7,367 bases of DNA from Verrucomicrobiia bacterium (GCA_025934545.1 JAICXV010000097.1:1-7367); one strand, 5' to 3'. Positions 1 to 6,391 are shown, counted from the first letter of the stretch. Numbers and translations: made by a program. The notes: a model not told the origin generated them from the letters alone.

Positions 1-271
1 CAGTATCCGGCATTCGCATGACCTGCTCGGCCACACGATCAGCTTCTTGTTCGTAAATGTCGTTGGGACGGTTGATTGTCAACTTTGGTTGTATTTGTAT
101 TGGTGAGGATAGATGAATGGGGATTTGGCCGAAGTTGTGGCCGAATTCAGATGCGGCTTCTTTTCTTTGCACCACATTGCCAACGCTAAATTGCTGCGGC
201 GGTCGTGATGGCCTCGACGAGCGCGTCGGCGGCGCGGTTTTCTTCGCTGTCGTGGTGGTTGTCGCGTTCAT
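1..271 (-). CDS. DUF4157 (eCIS-associated) protein, N-terminal 90 codons, runs off left edge
   Basis: The minus-strand frame opens with ATG at 269-271 and stays open to the window edge, giving 90 codons. Residues 1-27 are low-complexity (a run of five Thr, then Lys/Pro/Arg/Ser/Gln) and look disordered. Residues 43-90 carry the signature I know from the leader of DUF4157 proteins: FGHNFGQIPIH (43-53), IQIQPKLTIN (58-67), then NDIYEQEADRVAEQVMRMP (70-88). The metalloprotease-like HE..H core of DUF4157 normally follows and would lie off the left edge. DUF4157 proteins are recurrent partners of eCIS loci and are often fused to toxin or effector domains; the function here is inferred from that association. 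The ATG overlaps the stop of the preceding small gene by 4 bp (ATGA). No Shine-Dalgarno is visible, because the upstream sequence is derived from the 288-317 repeat, so translation probably relies on coupling. The C-terminal domain is unknown. Confidence 0.85.
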   Translation of the reverse strand, partial: MNATTTTTAKKTAPPTRSSRPSRPPQQFSVGNVVQRKEAASEFGHNFGQIPIHLSSPIQIQPKLTINRPNDIYEQEADRVAEQVMRMPDT

Positions 272-588
272 GATGAAAAGAAGCGACACCACAGATGGAC
301 GCAGATCAACACAGAGGTAATTGCGCCACCCGTTATACTGCTGTAAATCGAATTCGCGATCTGGTGGCCGACGTGCGCGGAGTTCGGTTGCGCGAGGATT
401 TGAACAGGTTCGGCAGTAATGTGCGGCACGGCGCCGCCGGAAACGTTTGCCACTCCTTCTTCAGAAAGCAGGCGGGTTAGTTCACTTTCGATGGCGAATT
501 GCAGCGCGCTACCATCACGACGGTTCAACGGAATGCCGTCCAAAACCAAGTGGTCGATGTGGAGGTGGATGGATGAGGGTGATTTCAT
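268..588 (-). CDS. Small conserved eCIS-cluster protein with a repeat-derived C-terminal tail
   Basis: This 106-residue protein sits directly after the ATPase gene. I chose the ATG at 586-588 because it makes a 4-bp ATGA overlap with the ATPase stop and has a GGAG at 599-602; a TTG three codons upstream is less likely. Residues 8-24 (LHIDHLVLDGIPLNRRD), the amphipathic stretch 28-43 and the IANSIYSSI segment (77-85) match a small protein I recall downstream of eCIS ATPases, with the pattern H-I-[DE]-H-L-V-L-D-G. Its role is not known to me. No signal peptide or catalytic motif is visible. Residues from about 90 to 103 (TSVLICVHLWCRFF) are encoded by a quasi-tandem repeat and do not look like part of the family, so the natural C-terminus was probably near residue 85-88. 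The stop overlaps the ATG of the DUF4157 gene by 4 bp. Confidence 0.75.
   Translation of the reverse strand: MKSPSSIHLHIDHLVLDGIPLNRRDGSALQFAIESELTRLLSEEGVANVSGGAVPHITAEPVQILAQPNSAHVGHQIANSIYSSITGGAITSVLICVHLWCRFFSS
288..317. repeat. Quasi-10-bp tandem, probable dispersed repeat
   Basis: On the plus strand, three successive 10-mers are related: ACAGATGGAC (291-300), GCAGATCAAC (301-310) and ACAGAGGTAA (311-320, decaying). The second unit differs from the first at three positions, and the third keeps the CAGA core. The cacagatg/cacagag wording resembles a dispersed intergenic sequence I remember from Verrucomicrobia and related environmental genomes, which often produces spurious protein tails reading like SVxICVHLW. 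That resemblance is recollection and was not searched. Here it forms the 3' end of the small eCIS gene and lies 17 bp upstream of the next start codon. Confidence 0.55.
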
Positions 589-3002
589 GTCAGCCAATCT
601 CCAACCTCGGCGTCGGTCAGCGGTCTTTCCAATTTAGCGTATTCGCTGCGCGCGGCTTCTTTGATATGCTCCATGCCGACGCCTTTTGGCGGCGAAAGTT
701 CTTCGGGAAAAGCATCGGACAACAGCCATCGGTTTAGCCGATGCAAATCGAGCGCGCCGGGCGGTTTCATCAAGAAAGCGCGCGTTTCTTCGGACAAGTT
801 GATTGCGGCGAAGGCTTCTTCGTCGTGAATAGCACCCGACCGGATGATGAGATTGAGCTGTTCTGCCAGGAGGGCCTTTTGTCTCTTTTCCCGCTGTTTG
901 GGCTCGCACGGAGTTTGATCGCTGATCGCCTTCTTCGCACTGTCCGAAAATTTGCTCCACACCAGACGCGACACTTCATCCGACCCACAAAGCAGTTTCC
1001 TGGTGAGAGATTGGGCGTTCTGGACATGGCGTGGGTGAACGAGCGAATTGATTTCCAGTTTCGGGTCCGACGCCAAAAATGCAGCGTTCATCGCGATATT
1101 GCGGATGGTGCCGCCCGCGACGTTTAACCGGCTGAGTTTTTTCAGGTCCAGATCGCCAGAGCGAGGAGTGCTTTCCGGGAAAATCCTTTGCCAAATCTGT
1201 GCGCGCTGCTCGGCATCGGGGAAGGGGAAATGCACAAAAAACTGGATGCGGCGAAGGAAGGCCGTGTCGAGCGCCTCTTTCATGTTCGTGGTCAAGATGG
1301 CCAGCCCGCGATAGGATTCCATCCGTTGGAGCAGGTAGCTGACCTCGATGTTGGCGTAGCGATCGTGGCTGTCTTTAACTTCGCTGCGTTTGCCGAACAG
1401 CGCGTCGGCTTCGTCGAAGAGCAGGATTGCGCCTCCTTCTTCAGCACTGTCAAAAATGCGCCGCAGATTTTTTTCAGTCTCGCCGATGTATTTTGAAACG
1501 ACGGAACTTAAGTCGATCCGATAAAGGTCCAGTCGCAGTTCGCGAGCGAGCGCTTCTGCCGCAGTCGTCTTGCCAACACCACTGCCACCAACAAAGGCCG
1601 CAGTGATACCCAGGCCACGTGCACCTTTTGTTGCGAAGCCCCAATTGTCGTAGACTTTGGCCCGCTGACGGACACGCAGGACCAATTCGCGCAAGGTTTG
1701 TCGCTGCGGGTTTTCCGGCAAAATTAAATCGTCCCAGGTGGCGAAGGGCGTGATGCGTTGGGCCAGGTCATCCAATCGGCTGCGCGCCTGGGCACGGCAG
1801 GCGTCCCACAACTGTTCTCCGAGTGGCGTTGTTTCCTGCGCATGTAATTTGAACTGCACAGTCGCCGCTTCGATGCCGCGCGCGCCGAGATTGAACTGCG
1901 TGACGACTTTTTCGACGTTGCCGTTAAGTTCAGCAGCAACATCTTCGCCCAGTGCTTTTTCCCAGAGTTTCTTCTGCTCGATCGCGCTCGGCTGGGGAAC
2001 GTCGAAACGGACCACGGGCCGGTTGCGCAATCGCAAAGGCTCGCGTCGAGCCACTAAGACAACGCCACGTAGTGATTCCAAAAATGCGCTTAAGGTCCGG
2101 AACGATTCCGTGTTGTCGCTTTCTTCAGCTTCGATGACAAGCGCACTGCGGCTCAACAGCGCCTCGCGTTCCCATGTTCGCGCCAGCGGTTCGCGTTCGG
2201 CAGCAATCGAGGGAATGTCAGCCTGCCGCAACACATACGTGTGCATACCGATTTCATGACAGGCCTTTGCTGCGACGCCGCGGACTGCCACCTCGTCGCT
2301 ACCGCAAAGTTGCACGACCGGTAGTGACGCGGGTTTTGCATTACGCCAAACACCGGCAATCGTATCGGCCATGTCTTCCTGCGACGACACCAACACTTGG
2401 CCGTTCCTCACAGGCTCGATCAGCCCGCGCAGCCGGTCGTCGACCGCGTGAACACCTGTTAAGTAGTGGAGCACCCGTTCGTCAATACGTAACGGCGCGG
2501 AAACCAAACTCGGATTGGTCGTCACCTCGATCAGTCGCCAGTATCGTAACGGAGCGGTTGATGACAGTGCATCCCAATGCGCATTCGGCAGCGCGGCGAA
2601 CGCGAGGCTGAACGTCGGATAAACTTTCTCACTGTCGGTCGACACGTGCTTTCTGAATAGCCGTGCGAACCACGATCGCTTTCCGAATCCTTGCGCAGCA
2701 GCGCACTGCGCAGCAAACGCCGCATCCAATTCCATTCCTGCGCATAATAACAACACGTCGCGATCGAACGGCGACAGACCGAACGCTGCGCACAAACTAT
2801 CCAGCGCTGACGGCGCGGGCATTGCTGCTTTTGCGTCCGCCAACGCTTGCTCCGCAATTGCATCACTGCCTGGCACGTTCTTTTTTCCGCGCGCGCGCAA
2901 CACGTGGCGCTCCAAAGCCGAACGCACCAGCGCGACCGAAGCCATCAAATAACGCTTGTTGGCTTCCGGCCACGAATGCGTATTTGGAGGTGCGGTCGTC
3001 AT
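585..3002 (-). CDS. eCIS AAA+ ATPase (Afp15/Pvc15-like) with a C-terminal-region insertion
   Basis: This 805-residue ATPase is of the type found near the end of eCIS structural operons and thought to assist particle assembly or maturation. Residues about 55-95 contain the LSPFDRDVLLLCAGMELD pattern typical of the N-terminal winged-helix region of this family. Residues about 225-345 look like a degenerate first AAA domain, with GSDEVAVRGVAA where a Walker A would be. The active AAA+ module has Walker A GGSGVGKTT (472-480), Walker B AILLFDEAD (525-533), sensor-1 Asn573 in TTNM, Arg584/Arg585 as likely arginine fingers, and a sensor-2 region GGTIRNIAMNAAFLA (630-644). Family members normally reach the closing helix soon after this; here that motif (MEHIKEAARSEYAKLERPL, 777-795) comes only after about 130 extra residues. 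The start is the ATG overlapping the DUF4255 stop (ATGA, 2999-3002), with only a weak Shine-Dalgarno. The reading frame is intact. Confidence 0.93.
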   Translation of the reverse strand: MTTAPPNTHSWPEANKRYLMASVALVRSALERHVLRARGKKNVPGSDAIAEQALADAKAAMPAPSALDSLCAAFGLSPFDRDVLLLCAGMELDAAFAAQCAAAQGFGKRSWFARLFRKHVSTDSEKVYPTFSLAFAALPNAHWDALSSTAPLRYWRLIEVTTNPSLVSAPLRIDERVLHYLTGVHAVDDRLRGLIEPVRNGQVLVSSQEDMADTIAGVWRNAKPASLPVVQLCGSDEVAVRGVAAKACHEIGMHTYVLRQADIPSIAAEREPLARTWEREALLSRSALVIEAEESDNTESFRTLSAFLESLRGVVLVARREPLRLRNRPVVRFDVPQPSAIEQKKLWEKALGEDVAAELNGNVEKVVTQFNLGARGIEAATVQFKLHAQETTPLGEQLWDACRAQARSRLDDLAQRITPFATWDDLILPENPQRQTLRELVLRVRQRAKVYDNWGFATKGARGLGITAAFVGGSGVGKTTAAEALARELRLDLYRIDLSSVVSKYIGETEKNLRRIFDSAEEGGAILLFDEADALFGKRSEVKDSHDRYANIEVSYLLQRMESYRGLAILTTNMKEALDTAFLRRIQFFVHFPFPDAEQRAQIWQRIFPESTPRSGDLDLKKLSRLNVAGGTIRNIAMNAAFLASDPKLEINSLVHPRHVQNAQSLTRKLLCGSDEVSRLVWSKFSDSAKKAISDQTPCEPKQREKRQKALLAEQLNLIIRSGAIHDEEAFAAINLSEETRAFLMKPPGALDLHRLNRWLLSDAFPEELSPPKGVGMEHIKEAARSEYAKLERPLTDAEVGDWLT
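681..1067 (-). other. Putative in-frame insertion inside the ATPase lid region (residues about 646-774)
   Basis: This segment separates the sensor-2 helix (ending AFLAS, 641-645) from the family's C-terminal helix (GMEHIKEAARS, 776-786), which I would expect to be nearly adjacent. The inserted part is mostly helical-looking and charged: a basic stretch CEPKQREKRQKALLAEQLN (699-717), then LSEETRAFL (736-744) and LHRLNRWLLSDAFPEEL (753-769). The last part resembles a pattern I recall seeing in unrelated proteins of planctomycetal and verrucomicrobial genomes, but I cannot confirm that. There is no internal stop or frameshift. The boundaries are estimated from memory of the family, to within about ten residues. 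Confidence 0.5.
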
Positions 3003-4246
3003 TGGGTAATGGTGACCTTGGGTCCGGTATAACCTTGCGGCGGATCGGTTGGCGTCCGGTTGTTGTTTGGATCCGCTTTCGGCAGCAATTGACTTTGCGC
3101 ACCATCAACCTCAAGTCGCACAAAATAAGTCCCGGGCGAGAATTCGGCAGGTATGGTGAATTGCAGTTGGTCCAATGCAGCGCTGCCCGCAACACGCGAC
3201 GCAAGCGGAACACCAATTCTATTTAGCAACAGCCGAACATCCTGCTTTGGCGCTATTGGCGGTTGAACCGAGAGCGTTAAAGTGTCGCCAGCTTTCAGCG
3301 TAACGGCCCCACCTACACCTGGCGGATTCGTCACCGCAATTGTTGGCGCCAGGGCAAACGCCATGATGTTCGATTTAAAGACGGTGTGAGGCTCGCCAGT
3401 TCCAGTCTTAAAATCGACCGCTTGAATGACTCGTACCTGCCTTATACCGGCTTGCAAATTCGCGGGCAATTTTATCGTCAGCGTTTGGTCAGAAATTGTG
3501 GCAGGTGGCATCGCCGCTTGACCATCGAAACTGATTTGGACCGCATCGGAGCGCAAGTGTTGTCCGCTAATCGTGAGGACGTCGCCAGTCTGGCAAACAA
3601 TCGGAAGCAGATCTTCGATGACTGGGGTTTGGAACGGGATCACGCGAACGCGGCGCTCGCGCACGGGCAACGGATCCTGGGGCAAATCGTCAGCTTCAAT
3701 CAACACCACCGTCCCCTGATATGCCACCGACAAAACGTACGTGCTTTGAAAAAACACCGACCACAACTTCGACAACTCCTCCAATGACAATGGCAACGGC
3801 GAGAACTTCACCGACTCCACCTGCTCGGCAAGGTTTGAATCGGCGAGGTAACTCACGCTCGTTATCGTGTTGCGAATCTGATCACGGCTGAGCAACGGTT
3901 GCGCATGCATGATTTGCAAGACCCGCCCCAAAATCCGTTGAGGTTCCAATTGACCATCCTGGCCGTAGAAAGTGAAAAGATAATGCAAGTCGATCGCTGC
4001 CTGCGGTCGGCTACTCAACGAACCGTCGCCACGGCGCATCGGCAAATCCATGTTTCGATACGCCGCATTGGGCGTGATTTGATACAAAAACAAATTCACC
4101 CCAAGGCTCGGCTGGCCACCCGATGTTCCCGTTTGAGCCGGCCGCACCGCCGTCGCGCTCGCCCCGGCAACCGTGTTGCGAACTGCTGCGTCCAACAACT
4201 GGCGAAGCGTTTCCGTGACGCTCGCAATGGCGAGAAAATTGCTCAT
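2999..4246 (-). CDS. DUF4255 protein (Pvc16/Afp16-like tail terminator) with Ig-like C-terminal domains
   Basis: This is a 415-residue protein. Residues 1 to about 190 match the DUF4255/Pvc16_N family: an N-terminal helix (FLAIASVTETLRQLLDAAV, 4-22), the strand LGVNLFLYQITPNAAYRN (48-65), IDLHYLFTFYG (85-95), LGRVLQIMHAQPLLS (106-120), and the block LEELSKLWSVFF then YVLSVAYQGTVVLIEA (155-185). In Afp and PVC the equivalent protein caps the end of the tube and sheath. Residues about 205-295 and 300-385 look like two Ig-like beta-sandwich modules (IPT/TIG style: GDVLTISGQHL, 221-231, and GDTLTLSVQPP, 320-330), followed by a Pro/Asn-rich tail. The modules may face outward on the particle; that is inference. 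The ATG overlaps the upstream gene's stop by 4 bp and has a strong GGAGG 6 nt upstream. The C-terminus overlaps the ATPase start. Confidence 0.92.
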   Translation of the reverse strand: MSNFLAIASVTETLRQLLDAAVRNTVAGASATAVRPAQTGTSGGQPSLGVNLFLYQITPNAAYRNMDLPMRRGDGSLSSRPQAAIDLHYLFTFYGQDGQLEPQRILGRVLQIMHAQPLLSRDQIRNTITSVSYLADSNLAEQVESVKFSPLPLSLEELSKLWSVFFQSTYVLSVAYQGTVVLIEADDLPQDPLPVRERRVRVIPFQTPVIEDLLPIVCQTGDVLTISGQHLRSDAVQISFDGQAAMPPATISDQTLTIKLPANLQAGIRQVRVIQAVDFKTGTGEPHTVFKSNIMAFALAPTIAVTNPPGVGGAVTLKAGDTLTLSVQPPIAPKQDVRLLLNRIGVPLASRVAGSAALDQLQFTIPAEFSPGTYFVRLEVDGAQSQLLPKADPNNNRTPTDPPQGYTGPKVTITQ

Positions 4247-5124
4247 CGGCGGCCTCCGCTATTGCGTTGCTTAAGGTATTCGTCGAGCTCAACGATCGGA
4301 GTCGATGACACCTGTTTTTGGCGAGGCGTGGCTTCGTTTGATGGTAAGTTGGCGCGAATCTCAATTCGACCGATGCTCACAGAGACTCTCGGACGACTTT
4401 CCGTTGGCGCGATCCCTCGGTCCTGTGGCGGCGCAGCCGAGAAAACGCCGGACGTTCTTTGTTCAAAAGAGCGGTCGCGCCGTCGGGAGTGCCTCGGCTC
4501 CGGATTCGCTACCTGCCGATGCTCGGACGCGGTTGCAACACTATGCGCCGTGGACTTGTTCTCTATCGAGCCTGCGGTCGACCGGTGGTCAGCAGAATAA
4601 GTTTCATTTTCTTCCTCGACCGAATGGATTGCGGCATGTCTTGACAGATCGTTCGTTGTTGGCGACTGGTCCGTTTGCGTGATTGACGCCGCAGGGAACG
4701 ATGCGTTTGTTGACTTGGCATGTGAAAGTGGAACTGACCTCGGCAATTTACCTGGACGCGCAGATCGGGCTCGCGGCGGTTCGGACAAAACAGGCTTGCT
4801 CGGTGGCGTGACTGGCGGCTGACTCAGTTCATCCGATGGCGTTTGGAACGACTGCGTGCCCAACGGATGTGAATCTTCGATCATCGTCGAAACAAATAGG
4901 AGTGAATCGGCAAGTTTTTCAATCACCGGCTCCGGGTTTGTTCCAACGTGTCGCACACCGCCGTTATCGGGAGGTTGCAGGACGGCAGAATCCGTTTCGA
5001 TCGACTGCTCTATCGGCGTCATCGCCTCGGCCGTCACTGGCTCGAACAATCCAGGCAAACGCGGCTGAATAGCCGGCTTCGCCTCGACACTTCGTCGTAT
5101 CAGATTGAGCAAAAAATCACTCAC
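4243..5124 (-). CDS. Disordered eCIS-cluster accessory protein, function unknown
   Basis: This 293-residue protein matches a poorly characterised family that commonly sits between the baseplate and DUF4255 genes in eCIS loci. The ends are the recognisable parts. The N-terminus is a short amphipathic helix, SDFLLNLIRRSVE (2-14), followed by a Pro-rich RLPGLFEP (22-29). The C-terminus has VSIGRIEIRA (249-258), a short beta-like motif, then VELDEYLKQR (278-287). The middle, about residues 30-245, is rich in Ser, Thr, Pro, Glu and Gln with no obvious fold and looks like a flexible linker. I chose the GTG at 5122-5124, with GGAG 10 nt upstream, over a TTG two codons earlier, because the family usually starts with (M/V)SD. 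It overlaps the upstream gene by 8 bp. A linker or scaffold role between assembly components is plausible, but nothing in the sequence proves it. Confidence 0.8.
   Translation of the reverse strand: MSDFLLNLIRRSVEAKPAIQPRLPGLFEPVTAEAMTPIEQSIETDSAVLQPPDNGGVRHVGTNPEPVIEKLADSLLFVSTMIEDSHPLGTQSFQTPSDELSQPPVTPPSKPVLSEPPRARSARPGKLPRSVPLSHAKSTNASFPAASITQTDQSPTTNDLSRHAAIHSVEEENETYSADHRSTAGSIENKSTAHSVATASEHRQVANPEPRHSRRRDRSFEQRTSGVFSAAPPQDRGIAPTESRPRVSVSIGRIEIRANLPSNEATPRQKQVSSTPIVELDEYLKQRNSGGRR
4253..4257 (-). promoter_or_regulatory. Ribosome binding site of the DUF4255 gene
   Basis: GGAGG lies 6 nt before the ATG, inside the end of the upstream accessory gene. It gives independent initiation in addition to the ATGA overlap and supports the chosen start. 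Confidence 0.75.
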
Positions 5125-5851
5125 GTCCAATCAACTCCAGATACCGCTGTCTTCGCGTGGGGTGCAGGGCCAGAATCTCCGCCTCGCTCCACCCATAAAC
5201 CGAAGCGAGCGTATGAACATCGCGCAACGTTCGCAAAGCCCACGCCTGAATCTCCGTCCACAGAAAAGTCACGATGTCGAACGGTGCTTCCCAGTTCCGG
5301 TCGCAAGAAGGGCAGCGCATATCCAACCGCACATCCGCATGTGGATCCAATTGCGCCATCCGTTGAATGACCGCCGTTTTCAATCGGTCTGGCAACTCGG
5401 CAGGCGCCACAGGAACGCCTTTCTGTCGTGCAAACGCCACGCAACGTTCGAACAAACAATTATGCCCTGCGACCACATCCAATTCTTCCTTCAACGCTGT
5501 CAAATCGGTACAAATCGGAAGTCGAAAGCCGACTTCATAATCGTCAGTCTCGAGCACATGTTCATCCGGCGGTTTATCGCCGACGCCATTTGTGATGACA
5601 TCGAGAGCAGGAAACACAGCTTCAACTTTTTCCCCGCAACCTGGGCAATTCGCCAAGCAGGTCAACTGCGAGCCGAACGCCCAATTCCGCAATTCGAATA
5701 ACAAACGATCGCGGTGGCCGATCGTCAAACTGCCGCAGTCAATGATGTCCGGACACGCGGTGGCGAGAAGTGTCAACGCCCGCTGCGGTGTCGTCTGGAC
5801 TTCTCCGCGCTCCCATACATCCAAAAGTTCCGTAGCCGAAAGTGCGCGCAT
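5117..5851 (-). CDS. T4-type baseplate protein with two CxxC pairs
   Basis: This 244-residue protein matches the family annotated in eCIS clusters as 'T4 bacteriophage base plate protein'. The conserved N-terminus MRALSATELLDVWERG fixes the start at the ATG at 5849-5851, 8 bp after the tube gene's stop. A longer frame open to 5923 would overlap the tube by 64 bp and lacks support. Two Cys pairs, CPGC (69-72) and CPSC (180-183), each sit in a ribbon-like context and probably form one zinc site, or two half-sites brought together in the fold. The C-terminus, SVYGWSEAEILALHPTRRQRYLELIG (217-242), is also typical and resembles the gp51/tail-chaperone style of helix pair. The likely role is in baseplate assembly near the tube start, or as a chaperone; this is inferred from family name and position. 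No clear Shine-Dalgarno is seen, so translation is probably coupled to the tube gene. Confidence 0.88.
   Translation of the reverse strand: MRALSATELLDVWERGEVQTTPQRALTLLATACPDIIDCGSLTIGHRDRLLFELRNWAFGSQLTCLANCPGCGEKVEAVFPALDVITNGVGDKPPDEHVLETDDYEVGFRLPICTDLTALKEELDVVAGHNCLFERCVAFARQKGVPVAPAELPDRLKTAVIQRMAQLDPHADVRLDMRCPSCDRNWEAPFDIVTFLWTEIQAWALRTLRDVHTLASVYGWSEAEILALHPTRRQRYLELIGRE
5135..5138 (-). promoter_or_regulatory. Ribosome binding site deciding the GTG start of the accessory protein
   Basis: GGAG lies 10 nt upstream of the GTG at 5122-5124 but only 4 nt from the alternative TTG at 5128-5130, which favours the GTG start. Confidence 0.5.
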
Positions 5852-5859
5852 GATTTCAT

Positions 5860-6384
5860 TTACACGGCTGGGTTGGTAAAGGTCGGTTCCACCGGCTCCG
5901 TCACATCCTGGTCGCGTTCCCAACCTTCGTTTTCCAACTTGATGTGCCGGATGGCGACTGCATTGGCATTGGCATCAAGATCGGGCATGGCCTGGTATTC
6001 AGAAACCCAACACCGATAAATCTTATATGCGATCGCCTTTTGGCCGGCCTCATTATAGACCTCGAGGATGATGTCCTTGCGAAAATCTTTGAGTGAAACC
6101 TCCTGCACCGCCGAACCGTAATTCCAGACCTTGTTCGCCCATTTTTCGAACTCAGTGTCGTGACTAACACCACCTTCGAGAGTAAATGCATCGTATTCCG
6201 TCCGGCCTGGCGATTTGCGGCTGCTACTGGGATCACCGCCTTCACGATGTTTGACAACTTCTGTCGTGCGTTTGAGGCCTGTTACTTTGCTGATGCCGGC
6301 GACATACTTGCCGTCCCACTTCAATCTGAATTTGAAATTTTTATAAGGATCGAACCGGTGTGCATTAACGCTAAATGGACGCAT
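5860..6384 (-). CDS. Inner tube protein (gp19-like, Afp1/Pvc1 family)
   Basis: This 174-residue protein forms the rigid inner tube that is driven into the target when the sheath contracts. Its start is well supported by the Shine-Dalgarno AGGAG 7 nt before the ATG at 6382-6384. Residues 11-36 (RFDPYKNFKF..., W23-D24-G25, ISKVTGL) are the classic opening of the T4 gp19-like tail-tube family. REGGDPSSSRKSPGRTEYDAFTLEGG (47-72) corresponds to the hydrophilic loop and strand seen in these hexameric tube proteins, and FEKWANKVW (79-87) plus KDIILEVYNEAGQKAIAYKIYRCWVSEYQAM (104-134) complete the beta-barrel core. The gene lies directly after the sheath, as usual. Only one tube gene is present in the window; other tube paralogues, common in eCIS loci, would have to lie outside it. 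Confidence 0.95.
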   Translation of the reverse strand: MRPFSVNAHRFDPYKNFKFRLKWDGKYVAGISKVTGLKRTTEVVKHREGGDPSSSRKSPGRTEYDAFTLEGGVSHDTEFEKWANKVWNYGSAVQEVSLKDFRKDIILEVYNEAGQKAIAYKIYRCWVSEYQAMPDLDANANAVAIRHIKLENEGWERDQDVTEPVEPTFTNPAV

Positions 6385-6391
6385 AATTTAA

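Noticed and set aside
117..320. Plus-strand frame of 67 residues with a Val-rich, membrane-like stretch
   Set aside because: It is antisense to the well-supported start of the DUF4157 gene, and the Val run is just the complement of the Thr/Lys-rich leader codons.
727..743. Perfect 6-bp inverted repeat with a 5-nt loop (CATCGG / CCGATG)
   Set aside because: It lies inside the ATPase coding sequence with no T-tract, and a short hairpin like this is expected by chance. It could matter only if the surrounding insertion proves mobile.
2886..2899. Alternating CG tract (possible Z-DNA-like element)
   Set aside because: It encodes Arg-Ala-Arg codons in the ATPase N-terminus and is explained by codon use.
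2663..3226. Plus-strand frame of 187 residues opposite the ATPase start
   Set aside because: Low-complexity Arg/Thr/Ala composition typical of antisense frames; it spans the real ATGA junction.
3899..4600. Long plus-strand frame (233 residues) crossing the DUF4255/accessory gene junction
   Set aside because: Composition is Arg/Ser/Cys-rich with no domain pattern. It is a shadow of two real minus-strand genes.
5105..5701. Plus-strand frame of 198 residues opposite the baseplate gene
   Set aside because: No recognisable motif. The minus-strand protein has clear family signatures over the whole span.
5852..5923. Longer N-terminus for the baseplate protein, starting inside the tube gene
   Set aside because: The extra 24 residues do not match the family, which begins MRALSA; the ATG at 5849-5851 fits both family and spacing.
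5964..5977. Short tandem GCATTG repeat
   Set aside because: Two copies only, encoding Asn-Ala-Asn-Ala in the tube protein; likely a trivial codon repeat.
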